Made by a program: the position numbers and the translations under genes
Source: Pontibacter burrus
Lineage (GTDB): Bacteria; Bacteroidota; Bacteroidia; Cytophagales; Hymenobacteraceae
Reading direction: 5' to 3'
Assembly: GCF_010686685.1 (NCBI RefSeq)
Contig: NZ_JAAGWD010000002.1
Location: 248,001-312,000 of the forward strand
Length of the DNA stretch: 64,000 nt
The notes under the pieces: generated by a model
Told to the model about the DNA's origin: nothing
What the model saw: only the letters and a program-made list of their open reading frames with translations
Database searches by the model: none
In this document: one piece after another, positions 24,866 through 35,107 of the stretch
Numbering within the stretch: the stretch's first letter is position 1
Layout of the letters: each line of letters opens with the position of its first letter

Positions 24866-26347
24866 TCTTGTTAAGCTTTGTAGGTTAAGCTGGTTATTAT
24901 CTATAGGAACTGAAAGGCTCTCTTTATAAAGGGGGTAATCCCTTTTAGTCTTTTGCTGAGCGCTGGTCATTTTTAAGTGCTTCTGTTCCGGCCTCTTTTT
25001 TTCTGCTTGCTTTTTAAATGCTGTCAGATGGGCTGCATAGTGCCGTTTCACATCATCTTCAAAACTGTCAAGGTAGAACTCAGTAGTTTTAAGGTTGCTG
25101 TGACCCAGTGACTCTGATATGAATTCAGTTGGTGCACCAGCGCGCTTGAGGACGGTGGAGAAGGTGTGCCTGGCTGTGTATGTGGTTACGTTATGCTCAA
25201 TGCCCACTTCGGCAGCGACACGCTTGATGTAGAGGTTAATGGTTTTGACTGTCTGCCTGACATAGGCCAGCTCCTGCTCAGGAGTGATGTCCTCCCTCAG
25301 TATAGGAAAGACGTAAGTATCTGGAGAGATTGGTTTGTTGCCCCACCGCTTAATGATGCGGTTTATCTCAGGTGTGCGCATAGCCACAATAGGCTTAAGG
25401 GCATGGCGGGTGGTACGTTCTGTTTTTGCCCGAATAAAAGTGATGCTCTCCCGGCTCAGCTGCTTGTACTTTAATCGAGCGATATCCTTGACATTGATGC
25501 CATTGCACAGGTAGGAGAAGATCCAAAAGTCTCGGGCCTTCGCCTGGCTATCGTGCTCGGGGTGGTAGTTGTATATTTTCTCAACGTCAGCAAGGGTCAA
25601 GGCTTTTTTAATATTCTTGCTTGCTGGCATTCTGTACTTCCTTCTCCCGAAAGGATAGAGATCCCTGCTTAAATCGCCTGCGTCTATGAGATCATTAAAG
25701 AGGGTGCGAAGTGTGCGCAGGTACATGCTTACAGTGGTGAGCGTTTTTTTACGGCTGAGCATCCACTTTTCATAGCTGTTGAGAAAGTCTACGGTGACAT
25801 CGGTAAAGGGCAGCGGCTTTTTTCTCTTCACCAGGTCCTGTTTCCTTTCCTTAGATTTTTGAATAGAGAGTCTCCTTCGGTTGATGGGAGGCTCCTTAAG
25901 CATAAAAGAGATGAGGGAGATATAGGCGTTTTCGTAGAAGTTAGCATTCGCTGCCTGTCCATTCTCGCTCATCTGCTTAATACACTGCTCATAAGCGGCA
26001 AACACATCCTTTCTTGCATGCAATTCAAGAAACTTTCTGTCGAAGGCTTCAAACGTGAAGAAGGGCATCTTCTCAAGAATACGGACCGCCTTCTGTTCCA
26101 AAGCCTGCAGGGACAACTGGATTTCTTTATACCTTCCCCTTGGCTTATCCCCTTGTACCTTAGAAAAGTCTTCCTCAGAAAGAGAGTATTGGGTGCCATA
26201 ATATTTTCGCTGCCTTTGGAAGGTAATCCTTAATTTTACCCGGAACGTCCCGTCTTTTAGTGGGCGTCTGGTGTCCAACATGATAGAGGTTGATGCGGTA
26301 ATCATAGCTGTTTTCGTAGAGGTTTTGTGCACACAATTTGCACACAA
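24803..26347 (-). CDS. Tyrosine recombinase / island integrase
   Basis: The 514-residue protein has an N-terminal arm-binding region (~25-110), a SAM-like core-binding domain (~115-265) and a catalytic domain (~275-430). Catalytic residues seen are ARHTFST (His-Arg), ESLGHSN (His) and the nucleophile in TEFYLDSF (Tyr). The usual first arginine (RGM in most Bacteroidota integrases) is replaced in YLCNGINVKDIARLK; this variant occurs in a subfamily. A tail of about 80 residues follows the tyrosine. The start could also be the internal Met at 26,305. The gene points away from the attachment site at 26,462-26,505, the usual layout for tRNA-integrating elements. Confidence 0.92.
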   Translation of the reverse strand: MCANCVHKTSTKTAMITASTSIMLDTRRPLKDGTFRVKLRITFQRQRKYYGTQYSLSEEDFSKVQGDKPRGRYKEIQLSLQALEQKAVRILEKMPFFTFEAFDRKFLELHARKDVFAAYEQCIKQMSENGQAANANFYENAYISLISFMLKEPPINRRRLSIQKSKERKQDLVKRKKPLPFTDVTVDFLNSYEKWMLSRKKTLTTVSMYLRTLRTLFNDLIDAGDLSRDLYPFGRRKYRMPASKNIKKALTLADVEKIYNYHPEHDSQAKARDFWIFSYLCNGINVKDIARLKYKQLSRESITFIRAKTERTTRHALKPIVAMRTPEINRIIKRWGNKPISPDTYVFPILREDITPEQELAYVRQTVKTINLYIKRVAAEVGIEHNVTTYTARHTFSTVLKRAGAPTEFISESLGHSNLKTTEFYLDSFEDDVKRHYAAHLTAFKKQAEKKRPEQKHLKMTSAQQKTKRDYPLYKESLSVPIDNNQLNLQSLTRSYTSSGISNAAYVIFIPDKV

Positions 26348-26461
26348 AGGGTTAAAATAGCAATAATTACTTAAAATTAATTTTTTTACAAAAAGCTGTT
26401 TATCAGATAATTGTAAAAAATGTAAAAGTATATAAAATTAGAAAAATACCATTATTTGTCG
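26348..26461. other. AT-rich attachment-site arm region
   Basis: This AT-rich stretch between the integrase start and the tRNA remnant probably carries integrase arm-binding sites and the integrase promoter. No gene is visible. Confidence 0.45.
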
Positions 26462-26505
26462 CTTCTAAGCAGTAGGTCTTTGGTTCGAATCCAAACGGGA
26501 TCACT
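26462..26505 (+). other. Island attachment site: displaced 3' half of tRNA-Arg(TCT)
   Basis: The sequence folds as the 3' half of a tRNA: anticodon loop CTTCTAA (anticodon TCT) at 26,462, stem GCAGT, variable AGGTC, T-arm TTTGG-TTCGAAT-CCAAA, acceptor CGGGATC and discriminator A at 26,503. The bases upstream do not pair with GCAGT, so the identity begins inside the anticodon loop. That is a common crossover point for tyrosine recombinases. It is not a functional tRNA gene in this window. Confidence 0.85.
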
Positions 26506-26506
26506 G

Positions 26507-26541
26507 AAAACCCCTTCTAACTTGTTTAGAAGGGGTTTTTT
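26507..26541 (+). terminator. Terminator following the tRNA-Arg 3' end
   Basis: AAAACCCCTTCTAA and TTAGAAGGGGTTTT arms with a 5-base loop are followed by T-rich sequence. It would have terminated the original tRNA transcript and is the first core-chromosome feature. The 200 bp after it show no gene. Confidence 0.85.
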
Positions 26542-26749
26542 GTTTTATAAGTGCCAGTTTTTCAATAGGGTTGGCACTTGTGCTTTCAGCCTTTTCCCTA
26601 CCCTATGAGCGGCCTCAGTTTATACCGAAATGGTTGGTAAATTGCTCTCTAACGTCACACCCTGCGACATGCCCTACGACATAAGTTGTGCTAATTTATA
26701 CTAAAGTTGCTGCCATGCTAGTTATATAGCAAATTCGTAATATTATGGT

Positions 26750-27631
26750 ATGGGAAGAATCTTTGTTCTGGTAGTGTTCCTTTGTTGTCCGTTTATCTTA
26801 CTGGCACAAACTATAGTTGTAAAAGGTAAAATAAGCAATGAAGTTACCGGCGAGCCTATTGCGTATGCTTCTGTTGGAATAGTAGGAAAAGAATATGGAA
26901 CTGTTGCGGACGGCGAAGGGAAATTTAGCTTTAGTGTACCCTCAGCTGGTCTTAGGGCGTCAGACAGCGTGATAATATCCAGTCTTGGGTTTGAACGATT
27001 TGCACTAAGGGTATCCGGCCTGGATAGTAAGAGCCTGGATGTGAAACTGAAGCCGTCATCCATAGAACTAAGCGAAGTAGCAGTACGGCCTGTGAAGCTA
27101 AAATCGAAAGTGCTCGGTAAAAACGACAGAGAATATTTTACTCACGCAGTTTTCTTTAGCCGCAACGATAAGTTAGATGATAAACTGGGAGGAGAGATTG
27201 GTAACATCATCAACCTGAATGGAGCTTGCTTTCTGAACGATTTTAATTTCTACGTCACTTTTAATGAGTTTGAAAGTGTAAAACTCCGGTTAAACATTTA
27301 TGCCGTACGGGACGACCTGCCAGCTGAATCACTTTTACAAGACAATATTATTATTGAAGTTAAGAAAGGGCAAAAGAAATGGATACAGCAGGACCTGCGA
27401 GAGTATAATATCCATGTGGACCATCTGGAAAAGGTAGGTGTAACCCTGCAGTGGATTGAAAGCAAGGTTACAACCGAAGAGAGTAAATTCTTTGGCTTCT
27501 CTACAGCTATTTCTGCAACGAAGCGTGGTATAAGAAGAGATAAAAGCGAGTCATCCTGGATTAAAGATAATGCCTATCACAGCATGTTCTTTAATGCAGA
27601 TTGTTACAAACCAGCAACACAGAAACTATAG
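26750..27631 (+). CDS. Exported carboxypeptidase-like regulatory-domain protein
   Basis: This 293-residue protein has a signal peptide (GRIFVLVVFLCCPFILLAQ), then a CarboxypepD_reg-like beta-sandwich at ~22-105 (VVKGKISNEVTGEPIAYASV, GTVADGEGKFSFSVP). It lacks a TonB-dependent receptor barrel. The rest (~115-293) is a second, unassigned domain. Such proteins are periplasmic or surface-exposed in Bacteroidota. The stop codon is part of a CTATAG motif (AAACTATAG). It converges on the cytochrome c gene. Confidence 0.75.
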   Translation: MGRIFVLVVFLCCPFILLAQTIVVKGKISNEVTGEPIAYASVGIVGKEYGTVADGEGKFSFSVPSAGLRASDSVIISSLGFERFALRVSGLDSKSLDVKLKPSSIELSEVAVRPVKLKSKVLGKNDREYFTHAVFFSRNDKLDDKLGGEIGNIINLNGACFLNDFNFYVTFNEFESVKLRLNIYAVRDDLPAESLLQDNIIIEVKKGQKKWIQQDLREYNIHVDHLEKVGVTLQWIESKVTTEESKFFGFSTAISATKRGIRRDKSESSWIKDNAYHSMFFNADCYKPATQKL

Positions 27632-27639
27632 TTCTGGCA

Positions 27640-28062
27640 CTAATGAGCTTCGTAAGGTACGGGGCAGGCCTCTAGCATCTGGGTTACCTCAGTTAAAGTA
27701 TAGCGGGGGTTATTGTTGCCAAAGCTGGTCTGTATGTAGTTGAGCAGGTTAGTTATCTCATCCGGGCCAAGCTGGTGAGCACCTGGCATTTCCTTGTTAT
27801 ACTCAATTCCGTTCACAATCATAGGACCATCTGCACCATGTCGAATCAGGCAGGCCAGCTCGTCACGGTGGGTTTGCAGGTAATCAGCTTTGGCAATTGG
27901 CGGGATGAGTCCGCGCAGGCCCGAACCATCGTCCATGTGGCAGCTCTGGCAGTTCTGTGCGTATAGTTTCTGTCCCTGGTTCTGTTTATCTGTAAAGCAC
28001 TGCGTCAGGGTGGTAAGCGCCATCAGCCCCAGAAAGCCTGTAACTAATCTACTTTTTTTCAT
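27640..28062 (-). CDS. Monohaem cytochrome c lipoprotein
   Basis: This 140-residue protein has a lipoprotein signal ending LTTLTQC, a haem-binding motif CQSCH at 38-42 and a probable distal Met ligand in YNKEMPGAHQLG. It is a c-type electron carrier anchored on the periplasmic face. It overlaps the end of the SCO-family gene by 14 bp and belongs to a three-gene minus-strand unit with it and an upstream lipoprotein. The pairing suggests a role in respiratory electron transfer or oxidase assembly. Confidence 0.88.
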   Translation of the reverse strand: MKKSRLVTGFLGLMALTTLTQCFTDKQNQGQKLYAQNCQSCHMDDGSGLRGLIPPIAKADYLQTHRDELACLIRHGADGPMIVNGIEYNKEMPGAHQLGPDEITNLLNYIQTSFGNNNPRYTLTEVTQMLEACPVPYEAH

Positions 28063-28729
28063 CTTGTAATTCCTTCAGCAAAATGTCCATATCCTGCATC
28101 AAACGGTCTACATCTTCCTGCTCGGTACCATGGTAATGGCCACGAATATGGCGGTTATGATCTACTAGCATAAAGTCGCCGCTGTGTGCAAATCCACCTT
28201 CGGCCTCACTGTCTTCCTGCACGCCAATAAAGTACTTCAGGGCCATGTCGTAAATGCTGTCGCGGTCGCCGGTTAAGAAGTGCCACTTTGCAGCCGTTAC
28301 ATTCATGCGCTCTGCATAATCTTTTAGCACAGCTACCGTGTCGTGCTCCGGATCTATAGTATGGGACAGGATCACTACGTTCGGGTTGTCTTTGTATTTC
28401 TCGTATATGCGCAGCATCTGGTTTTTCATTTTAGGGCAGATGCTCGGGCAGGTAGTAAAAAAGAAATCGGTTACATAGATTTTTCCGGCTACCGTTTCCT
28501 GCGTTACCTGCTGGCTGTCCTGGTCCACAAAGGCGAAGTCCGGGATCTGGTGGTATACGGTATCAACTATAGTTTTGCCATCTACGCTGCGCTCTACAGG
28601 TTCGCGCGATCCTAAAATAGGTAGCTTTTGTTCGGCTGGGCTGCTCTGGCAACTATAGATAAGGGTAGAAAAAAGAACGAAGGCAGTGCCGGTCAGTAGT
28701 TGCTTCAAACTATAGTTACTTAATTTCAT
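28049..28729 (-). CDS. SCO1/SenC-family copper-binding thioredoxin-like protein
   Basis: The start is set at ATG 28,729 (MKLSNYSLKQLLTGTAFVLF), giving a signal-anchored protein of 226 residues. The copper site is complete: CxxxC in FTTCPSICPK (Cys94, Cys98) and the histidine in GFAHSGDFMLVD (His182). SCO proteins deliver copper to the CuA centre of cytochrome c oxidase or act as thiol-disulfide reductases in that pathway. It overlaps the preceding lipoprotein gene by 14 bp and the following cytochrome gene by 14 bp, so the three are translated as one operon. Confidence 0.9.
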   Translation of the reverse strand: MKLSNYSLKQLLTGTAFVLFSTLIYSCQSSPAEQKLPILGSREPVERSVDGKTIVDTVYHQIPDFAFVDQDSQQVTQETVAGKIYVTDFFFTTCPSICPKMKNQMLRIYEKYKDNPNVVILSHTIDPEHDTVAVLKDYAERMNVTAAKWHFLTGDRDSIYDMALKYFIGVQEDSEAEGGFAHSGDFMLVDHNRHIRGHYHGTEQEDVDRLMQDMDILLKELQDEKK

Positions 28730-29147
28730 GTTGCTGGTAAACGTTACGGGCAGCATCTATAGTGCTGTCCATGGTTATTTTAACTTTCTCAATTTTCTGT
28801 AGTTCCTGGTTCAGGTACTGCATGGCTTGTTCGTGCTGCAGGGTATCTGTTGCCTTGTAGTTGCGCATCCAGTTCATCATGGCTTCATCGGCTTTGTTCA
28901 GGCTGGTAATGTTTTCCTGGAGCTGAAGTAAGAGGGTGCTGTCTGTTTGCTGTGTAGCCAGGGTATCGCGTAGTGCACGCAGGTCGCGGCGCAGTTTAAA
29001 GATACTCCCCAAGTCGGCCATGGCGCTGTCGTGCACGGCCATCACATGTTGCTCCAGTTCTGTTTTAAGTTCAGCCTGTGTCGGGCCTGTGTTACAGCCG
29101 CTAAGTAAGAGGGTAACAAAGGCCAGGTGCAGGATCGGCTTTTTCAT
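28716..29147 (-). CDS. Helical lipoprotein of unknown function
   Basis: The start at ATG 29,147 gives MKKPILHLAFVTLLLSGC, a lipoprotein signal. The mature protein (about 125 residues) is almost entirely helical (LEQHVMAVHDSAMADLGSIF, KLRRDLRALRDTL, LQLQENITSLNKADEAMM). It is the first gene of the SCO-cytochrome c unit. The family resembles small helical lipoproteins found beside SCO genes in Bacteroidota, but I assign no function. Confidence 0.72.
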   Translation of the reverse strand: MKKPILHLAFVTLLLSGCNTGPTQAELKTELEQHVMAVHDSAMADLGSIFKLRRDLRALRDTLATQQTDSTLLLQLQENITSLNKADEAMMNWMRNYKATDTLQHEQAMQYLNQELQKIEKVKITMDSTIDAARNVYQQHEIK

Positions 29148-29245
29148 GATGCCTTTAAATAAATTTGTGTTGTTTACACGAAGGTACACCCTAAAGCAGG
29201 AATGAAAAAATTAAATTGCCTTAACTCGCCGGAAAGCAAATACAT

Positions 29246-29289
29246 AATGACTAATGACGAACGAGTAATGATTAAACTTATTAGTCATT
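29246..29289 (-). terminator. Inverted repeat downstream of the DUF486 gene
   Basis: AATGACTAAT (29,246-29,255) and ATTAGTCATT (29,280-29,289) are exact reverse complements just past the stop at 29,296. It is probably a weak terminator. Confidence 0.45.
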
Positions 29290-29295
29290 AATTAA

Positions 29296-29625
29296 CTACC
29301 ATTCCTTAAACACGAAGAATACGGCAGCGAGAATAAGTACAAAGCCGACGATGTAATTCCACTTTATTTCTTCGCGCAGATAAAGCACCGAAAAGCCGAT
29401 GAACACGACCAGGGTAATCACTTCCTGAATGGTTTTAAGCTGAAAGGCTGTGAACTGCCCATGCCCGATGCGGTTGGCCGGCACCTGAAAGCAGTACTCA
29501 AAAAAGGCAATGAGCCAGCTGATGAGTATAACTTTCCAAAGCGATACGTCTTTAAACTTCAGGTGACCATAACAGGCAAAGGTCATGAAGATGTTGGAGA
29601 TGAGCAGCAGGACGATGGTTTTCAT
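29296..29625 (-). CDS. DMT/DUF486 family small membrane protein
   Basis: The start at ATG 29,625 gives MKTIVLLLISNIFMTFACYG, a 109-residue protein with four membrane helices. It carries the family signature CYGHLKF with EYCFQVPANRIGH. Members resemble half-size drug/metabolite transporters, but no substrate is established. It is a single gene in its own orientation, divergent from the SIMPL-like lipoprotein. Confidence 0.85.
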   Translation of the reverse strand: MKTIVLLLISNIFMTFACYGHLKFKDVSLWKVILISWLIAFFEYCFQVPANRIGHGQFTAFQLKTIQEVITLVVFIGFSVLYLREEIKWNYIVGFVLILAAVFFVFKEW

Positions 29626-29734
29626 AAGATACAAACTATTGCCGGATTAACAATTAACAATACAGCAATTTAGCAATCAAATCAACTGGCACGGTTCTCG
29701 CTATAAAAATACTATATATAACAACTATACCACT

Positions 29735-30379
29735 ATGAGAAAAACCTACCTGTGGCTGCTGACTCTTGCGGGCAGCGCCACACTTTTAGCCGGTTGCCAG
29801 CAACGCACTACTGCTGAAGACGAACATTACCTGGAAGTTATAGGAGAGTACGAACAGGTAACACCAGATGCAGGGTATCGCCTGAACCTGTCTTACAACG
29901 GCCCAATGGAGATGCGGCAGAAATTTGATGTATGGATTGATTCGCTGCAGAAAGAGTTGCCAGGTCTTGTTAAAACCAGCGACAATATTTACCTGAACTA
30001 TATGCCCGAGCAAATGGGTAAACGCCCGACCCGCGACATGTACCAGGTTGGTGTATCGTATATGGTTAGCGTTACCGACAGTGCTACATACAACAGGCTT
30101 GCTCAGGACCTGCTGAAACGCAATATTCCGTTTGGGCTGAACATGATGGGTACCTTCATTAGCCCTGATAAGAAAGCCGAACTACAACAGCAGATGCTGG
30201 GCAAAGCAGTAGATAACGCCAAAAGCAAATTAAACTTCCTGAAGGCAGACAATAACCAGGCCTACGAAATAGTTAATATAGAGGAACTGGACAACCTGCT
30301 GCCCTTCGGGCACGACTACTATGAAGTTAACCGCCGTATGGTAACACGGGTAAAAGTAAAAGCCCGTCTTATCGAATAA
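29735..30379 (+). CDS. SIMPL-like (DUF541) lipoprotein
   Basis: This 214-residue protein has a lipoprotein signal SATLLAGC. It continues with a SIMPL-type layout: a strand-rich N-terminal half (YEQVTPDAGYRLNLSY), then SATYNRLAQDLLKRNIPFGL, ISPDKKAELQQQMLGKAVDN and AKSKLNFLKADN. SIMPL proteins are periplasmic and poorly understood. It is a single gene followed by a terminator-like hairpin. Confidence 0.65.
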   Translation: MRKTYLWLLTLAGSATLLAGCQQRTTAEDEHYLEVIGEYEQVTPDAGYRLNLSYNGPMEMRQKFDVWIDSLQKELPGLVKTSDNIYLNYMPEQMGKRPTRDMYQVGVSYMVSVTDSATYNRLAQDLLKRNIPFGLNMMGTFISPDKKAELQQQMLGKAVDNAKSKLNFLKADNNQAYEIVNIEELDNLLPFGHDYYEVNRRMVTRVKVKARLIE

Positions 30380-30399
30380 CCTTTCCTGTTTTTATTCTG

Positions 30400-30444
30400 T
30401 CAGCGAGCTGCCTGCAATAGTGGGCGGCTCGTTGCATTTTTATA
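30400..30444 (+). terminator. Hairpin terminator after the SIMPL-like gene
   Basis: GCGAGCTGCC pairs with GGCGGCTCGT allowing G-U pairs. A short T-run (ATTTTTAT) follows. Confidence 0.55.
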
Positions 30445-30609
30445 GGGCAAAGCATTGTAAAACAGGCACTAAACCAACTATAATTTTGTTATTATTTAGT
30501 TGTGGTTGTGCCAAGGCAGGCAGTGCATTTCAGCGCTTTCGGAGGCCTGCTTTTTTAGGTACAACTTGTATAGCAAAAACGAAATAAAAGTGGTAATTTT
30601 ACCTATTAA

Positions 30610-32583
<1,974 letters not shown>

Positions 32584-32608
32584 ACTATAGTTGAACTATA
32601 AATCTAAA

Positions 32609-32645
32609 AGCCGGCTGTACTGCTAAAGTACAGCCGGCTTTTTTT
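32609..32645 (+). terminator. Intrinsic terminator of gyrB
   Basis: AAGCCGGCTGTAC and GTACAGCCGGCTT arms with a short loop are followed by a run of seven Ts. Confidence 0.95.
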
Positions 32646-32752
32646 GTTGCAGTGATGATGGGGGCTTAATATTTAAAAATTAGAATATTTTACTGTATCT
32701 TTTCTCTGCAACAAAAGAATCTGCTAAGCAAACAAGTCTTCTTATGGATAAG

Positions 32753-32796
32753 CATGAGCTTTCTGATATTAATCCATGAGCTTTCTGATATTAATC
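32753..32796 (+). repeat. Exact 22-bp tandem duplication at the 5' end of the signal peptidase gene
   Basis: A 22-bp unit beginning CATGAGCTTTCTG occurs twice back to back (32,753-32,774 and 32,775-32,796). Because 22 is not a multiple of three, each copy offers an ATG in a different frame. The second ATG hits a stop after nine codons. The likely true start of the gene is the ATG at 32,802, just after the repeat. Confidence 0.9.
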
Positions 32797-32801
32797 AAAA
32801 G

Positions 32802-33680
32802 ATGATATGCCAAAGAAAACCAATCATAGCATCTCTACTTTCAGTGATTCCTGGATTAGGGCAAATTTATAATGGTGAATTAGGTAAAGCAGTTCTTTTT
32901 TTGATGCTCGACTTACTAGTTCCTATCGTATTTGGTCTAACCGGTTTGCTCACCAAGTTCTATGGATATGTAGTGCTAGCAGTCTTTTCAATTTGTTTCA
33001 TTCTTTACCGGGTTATAGATGGATTTCTGGCAGCAAAAAAACTTAATTCCTATCAACTGAAACCATTTAACAAGTTGCATATCTACTTGGCATATGTGGC
33101 AGTGATAGTAGTTTTCAGAATGATTTGGGATTTTTCTGACTTTAGTGGGGTTCAAACTTATAATATCCCAACACCCTCTATGCAGCCAACTTTACAACCA
33201 GGAGACAGAATAGCAGCTGATTTGAATTATTACAATCATAATCATATTGAGGCAGGTGACATTGTTGTATTTAATTCACCACAGGGAGGTGTCTGGACAT
33301 TCAGAGTAATTGGTATACCTCGTGACTCGATTGAAATAAAAGATGGAAAAGTTATTGTAAATAATATTCTTATAGAGACAATGCCTACCAAAGAATATAT
33401 TGCTGATGGTGTAGAAGCAATTGAGTATGAAGAAAAAATTCACCCTAATAAAACAATCAAGACTTTACGATATAAAGAGAAAAGAGATGATAATACTCTG
33501 TCGTATGGAAAAATGAAAGTACCGGATGATGAGTACTTTCTGATGGGTGATAACAGAGATAATGCACTTGACAGCAGGTTTATTGGTACTGTTAAAAAAG
33601 AAGATATTCTAGGCAGAGTCGTCTATAGTTACTGGGGAAATACAGTAGAAAGAATAAATATTAATTTCCTAAATAAATAA
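32802..33680 (+). CDS. Signal peptidase I-like protein with N-terminal GLGQIYNG membrane domain
   Basis: The preferred start is ATG 32,802 (MICQRKPIIASLLSVIPGLG), giving 292 residues; the in-frame ATG 32,754 would add 16 residues encoded by a tandem duplication. Three hydrophobic segments lead in, the first with PGLGQIYNGELGKA. The S26 peptidase domain follows, with the serine region IPTPSMQPTLQPGD and the C-terminal box MGDNRDNALDSRFIG. The usual catalytic lysine box (KRVIGLPGD in the family) reads TFRVIGIPRDS, so the lysine appears to be replaced. The protein may be inactive or use another base. It normally would cleave signal peptides at the outer face of the inner membrane. Composition is more AT-rich than gyrB. 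Confidence 0.82.
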   Translation: MICQRKPIIASLLSVIPGLGQIYNGELGKAVLFLMLDLLVPIVFGLTGLLTKFYGYVVLAVFSICFILYRVIDGFLAAKKLNSYQLKPFNKLHIYLAYVAVIVVFRMIWDFSDFSGVQTYNIPTPSMQPTLQPGDRIAADLNYYNHNHIEAGDIVVFNSPQGGVWTFRVIGIPRDSIEIKDGKVIVNNILIETMPTKEYIADGVEAIEYEEKIHPNKTIKTLRYKEKRDDNTLSYGKMKVPDDEYFLMGDNRDNALDSRFIGTVKKEDILGRVVYSYWGNTVERININFLNK

Positions 33681-33718
33681 TTACTAACTATAGCTGATTC
33701 ATTTAACCTCATCACCAC

Positions 33719-34228
33719 ATGCCCACCCACATCCTACAAACCGAACGACTAAACCTGAGAGAGCTTACACTTCAGGATGCTGCTTTTATAGTGGAGTTGC
33801 TGAACAGTCCGGGTTGGTTGAAGTATATCGGGGACCGAAACATCAGAACCAGGGCAGAAGCGGAGTTGTACCTGCAAAGTGGCCCGATCAAGAGTTACAG
33901 AGTGAACGGTTACGGCCTATGGCTGGTAAAAACTAAATCGGAAGGTAAGGCAATTGGACTATGTGGCATCATTAAACGCGACATACTCGATCACCCCGAT
34001 ATTGGCTTTGCTTTTCTGCCTGAAGCAAACGGAAAGGGCTATGCACACGAAGCTGCGGCAGCTACTTTAGCTTATGCACAAACTCAGCTGAGGCTACCAA
34101 CTATAGAAGCCATTACGCTGCCCGAAAACGACAGGTCGATCAGGTTGCTGCTGAAGATCGGGTTAAACTATAGCCGTACCATTATCTACCCTGATACGCA
34201 GGAAGAACTGCACCTTTATACCACCTAA
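33719..34228 (+). CDS. GNAT-family N-acetyltransferase (RimJ/RimL-like)
   Basis: This 169-residue protein begins LQTERLNLRELTLQDAAFIV, the usual RimJ/RimL-like opening. It has a beta-rich core (DIGFAFLPEANGKGYAHEAA) with a Q/R-x-x-G-x-A/G-type acetyl-CoA loop at GKGYAHEA, and an ENDRSIRLLLKIGL helix near the end. The substrate is unknown; relatives modify ribosomal proteins, amino acids or antibiotics. It stands alone. Confidence 0.85.
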   Translation: MPTHILQTERLNLRELTLQDAAFIVELLNSPGWLKYIGDRNIRTRAEAELYLQSGPIKSYRVNGYGLWLVKTKSEGKAIGLCGIIKRDILDHPDIGFAFLPEANGKGYAHEAAAATLAYAQTQLRLPTIEAITLPENDRSIRLLLKIGLNYSRTIIYPDTQEELHLYTT

Positions 34229-34330
34229 AACAATAGCTATAGTTGGATTAAATAATTGTAGGATACCTCAGTAGCAGTCAGCCAGATTTTTAGTAGCATT
34301 GCACCAAATTTATAGTTTAGTCTGATTTTA

Positions 34331-34972
34331 ATGAAAGTATTAAAGATTGCCACGCTGCTTATAGTTTCTGTTCTGGCACTTCCTGTCACGCTTTTGGCCC
34401 AAGAGGCAAGTATTTCCCTTAAAGGGCGGGTTTCAGGTTTTACAGGCACGTTTGGAGATACTTATTCTGCTATTGGTTATGAGCCTTCGGTAACTATAAA
34501 GCCAACTGCCAAACCATGGGCAGGTGGTATAAGCTACTCGCGCAACCTGCTTGTTTTTGAAGACCACTCGGATATGAAAGTGGATATGAGCCTGCTGACC
34601 TTTCATGCCGGGGTAAAAGGTACGGTAGCAAAATACTTTCATCCATTTGCCTATGCCTTGCTTGGGCTCAGGTTCGCGAGCTACGAAAACGAAGACCTGC
34701 CTGCTGAAAGCGATCCGGTGTTTAATTCCCTGTCGCTGAGTTACGGTGCCCGTACTGGTTTACAGATAGGCGGACCAAAGTGGCGTTTCGAGACAACTAT
34801 AGAATACCTGAGCGGTACCAATGCACGCTATCTTACCCCGGAAACCTTCCGCAAAGCTACCCAGGAAGGCAGAAATTACCGCGATTTTACCGCATGCTCT
34901 CCTATGAGCGCCATTACAGTAGGAGTAGGGGTAACCCATGTTATCAGTTGGGCTGATGACACTATAGACTAG
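34331..34972 (+). CDS. Outer-membrane beta-barrel-like protein
   Basis: The 213-residue protein has a signal peptide (IATLLIVSVLALPVTLLAQ) and alternating beta-strands rich in aromatic residues (SYGARTGLQIGGPKWRFETT, AITVGVGVTHVISW). That pattern fits a small outer-membrane barrel. No specific family or ligand is recognised. Confidence 0.65.
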   Translation: MKVLKIATLLIVSVLALPVTLLAQEASISLKGRVSGFTGTFGDTYSAIGYEPSVTIKPTAKPWAGGISYSRNLLVFEDHSDMKVDMSLLTFHAGVKGTVAKYFHPFAYALLGLRFASYENEDLPAESDPVFNSLSLSYGARTGLQIGGPKWRFETTIEYLSGTNARYLTPETFRKATQEGRNYRDFTACSPMSAITVGVGVTHVISWADDTID

Positions 34973-35107
34973 GTGAAGATATTAATGCCGAATAGCACGC
35001 CAAAAACTGTTTAATATCCGTTACAAGCTATATATTAGCATTTACGACCGTATAAAGACTATTGGCTGGCATTAAAAGTAGACCGCCTCTTAAATCACCC
35101 CGAAAGC

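Larger units (their letters stand above)
1..26505. mobile_element. Right-hand portion of a genomic island integrated at a tRNA-Arg(TCT) 3' end
   Basis: Several lines of evidence define this island. A tyrosine recombinase gene lies about 115 bp from a displaced tRNA 3' half at 26,462-26,505. The content is typical of accessory DNA: defence genes, three toxin-antitoxin-type loci, a mobilisation locus and prophage remnants. The iterated motif CTATAG, abundant to the right of 26,506, drops to roughly background here (about seven copies seen by eye). The left end, and presumably the intact tRNA-Arg, are outside the window. Whether the element is an integrative mobilisable element, a decayed prophage, or a composite of both cannot be settled, because no relaxase or conjugation genes are visible. 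Confidence 0.8.

Noticed and set aside
26462-26505. Functional tRNA-Arg gene
   Set aside because: Only the 3' half from the anticodon loop is present; the bases upstream do not form the acceptor, D or 5' anticodon arms.
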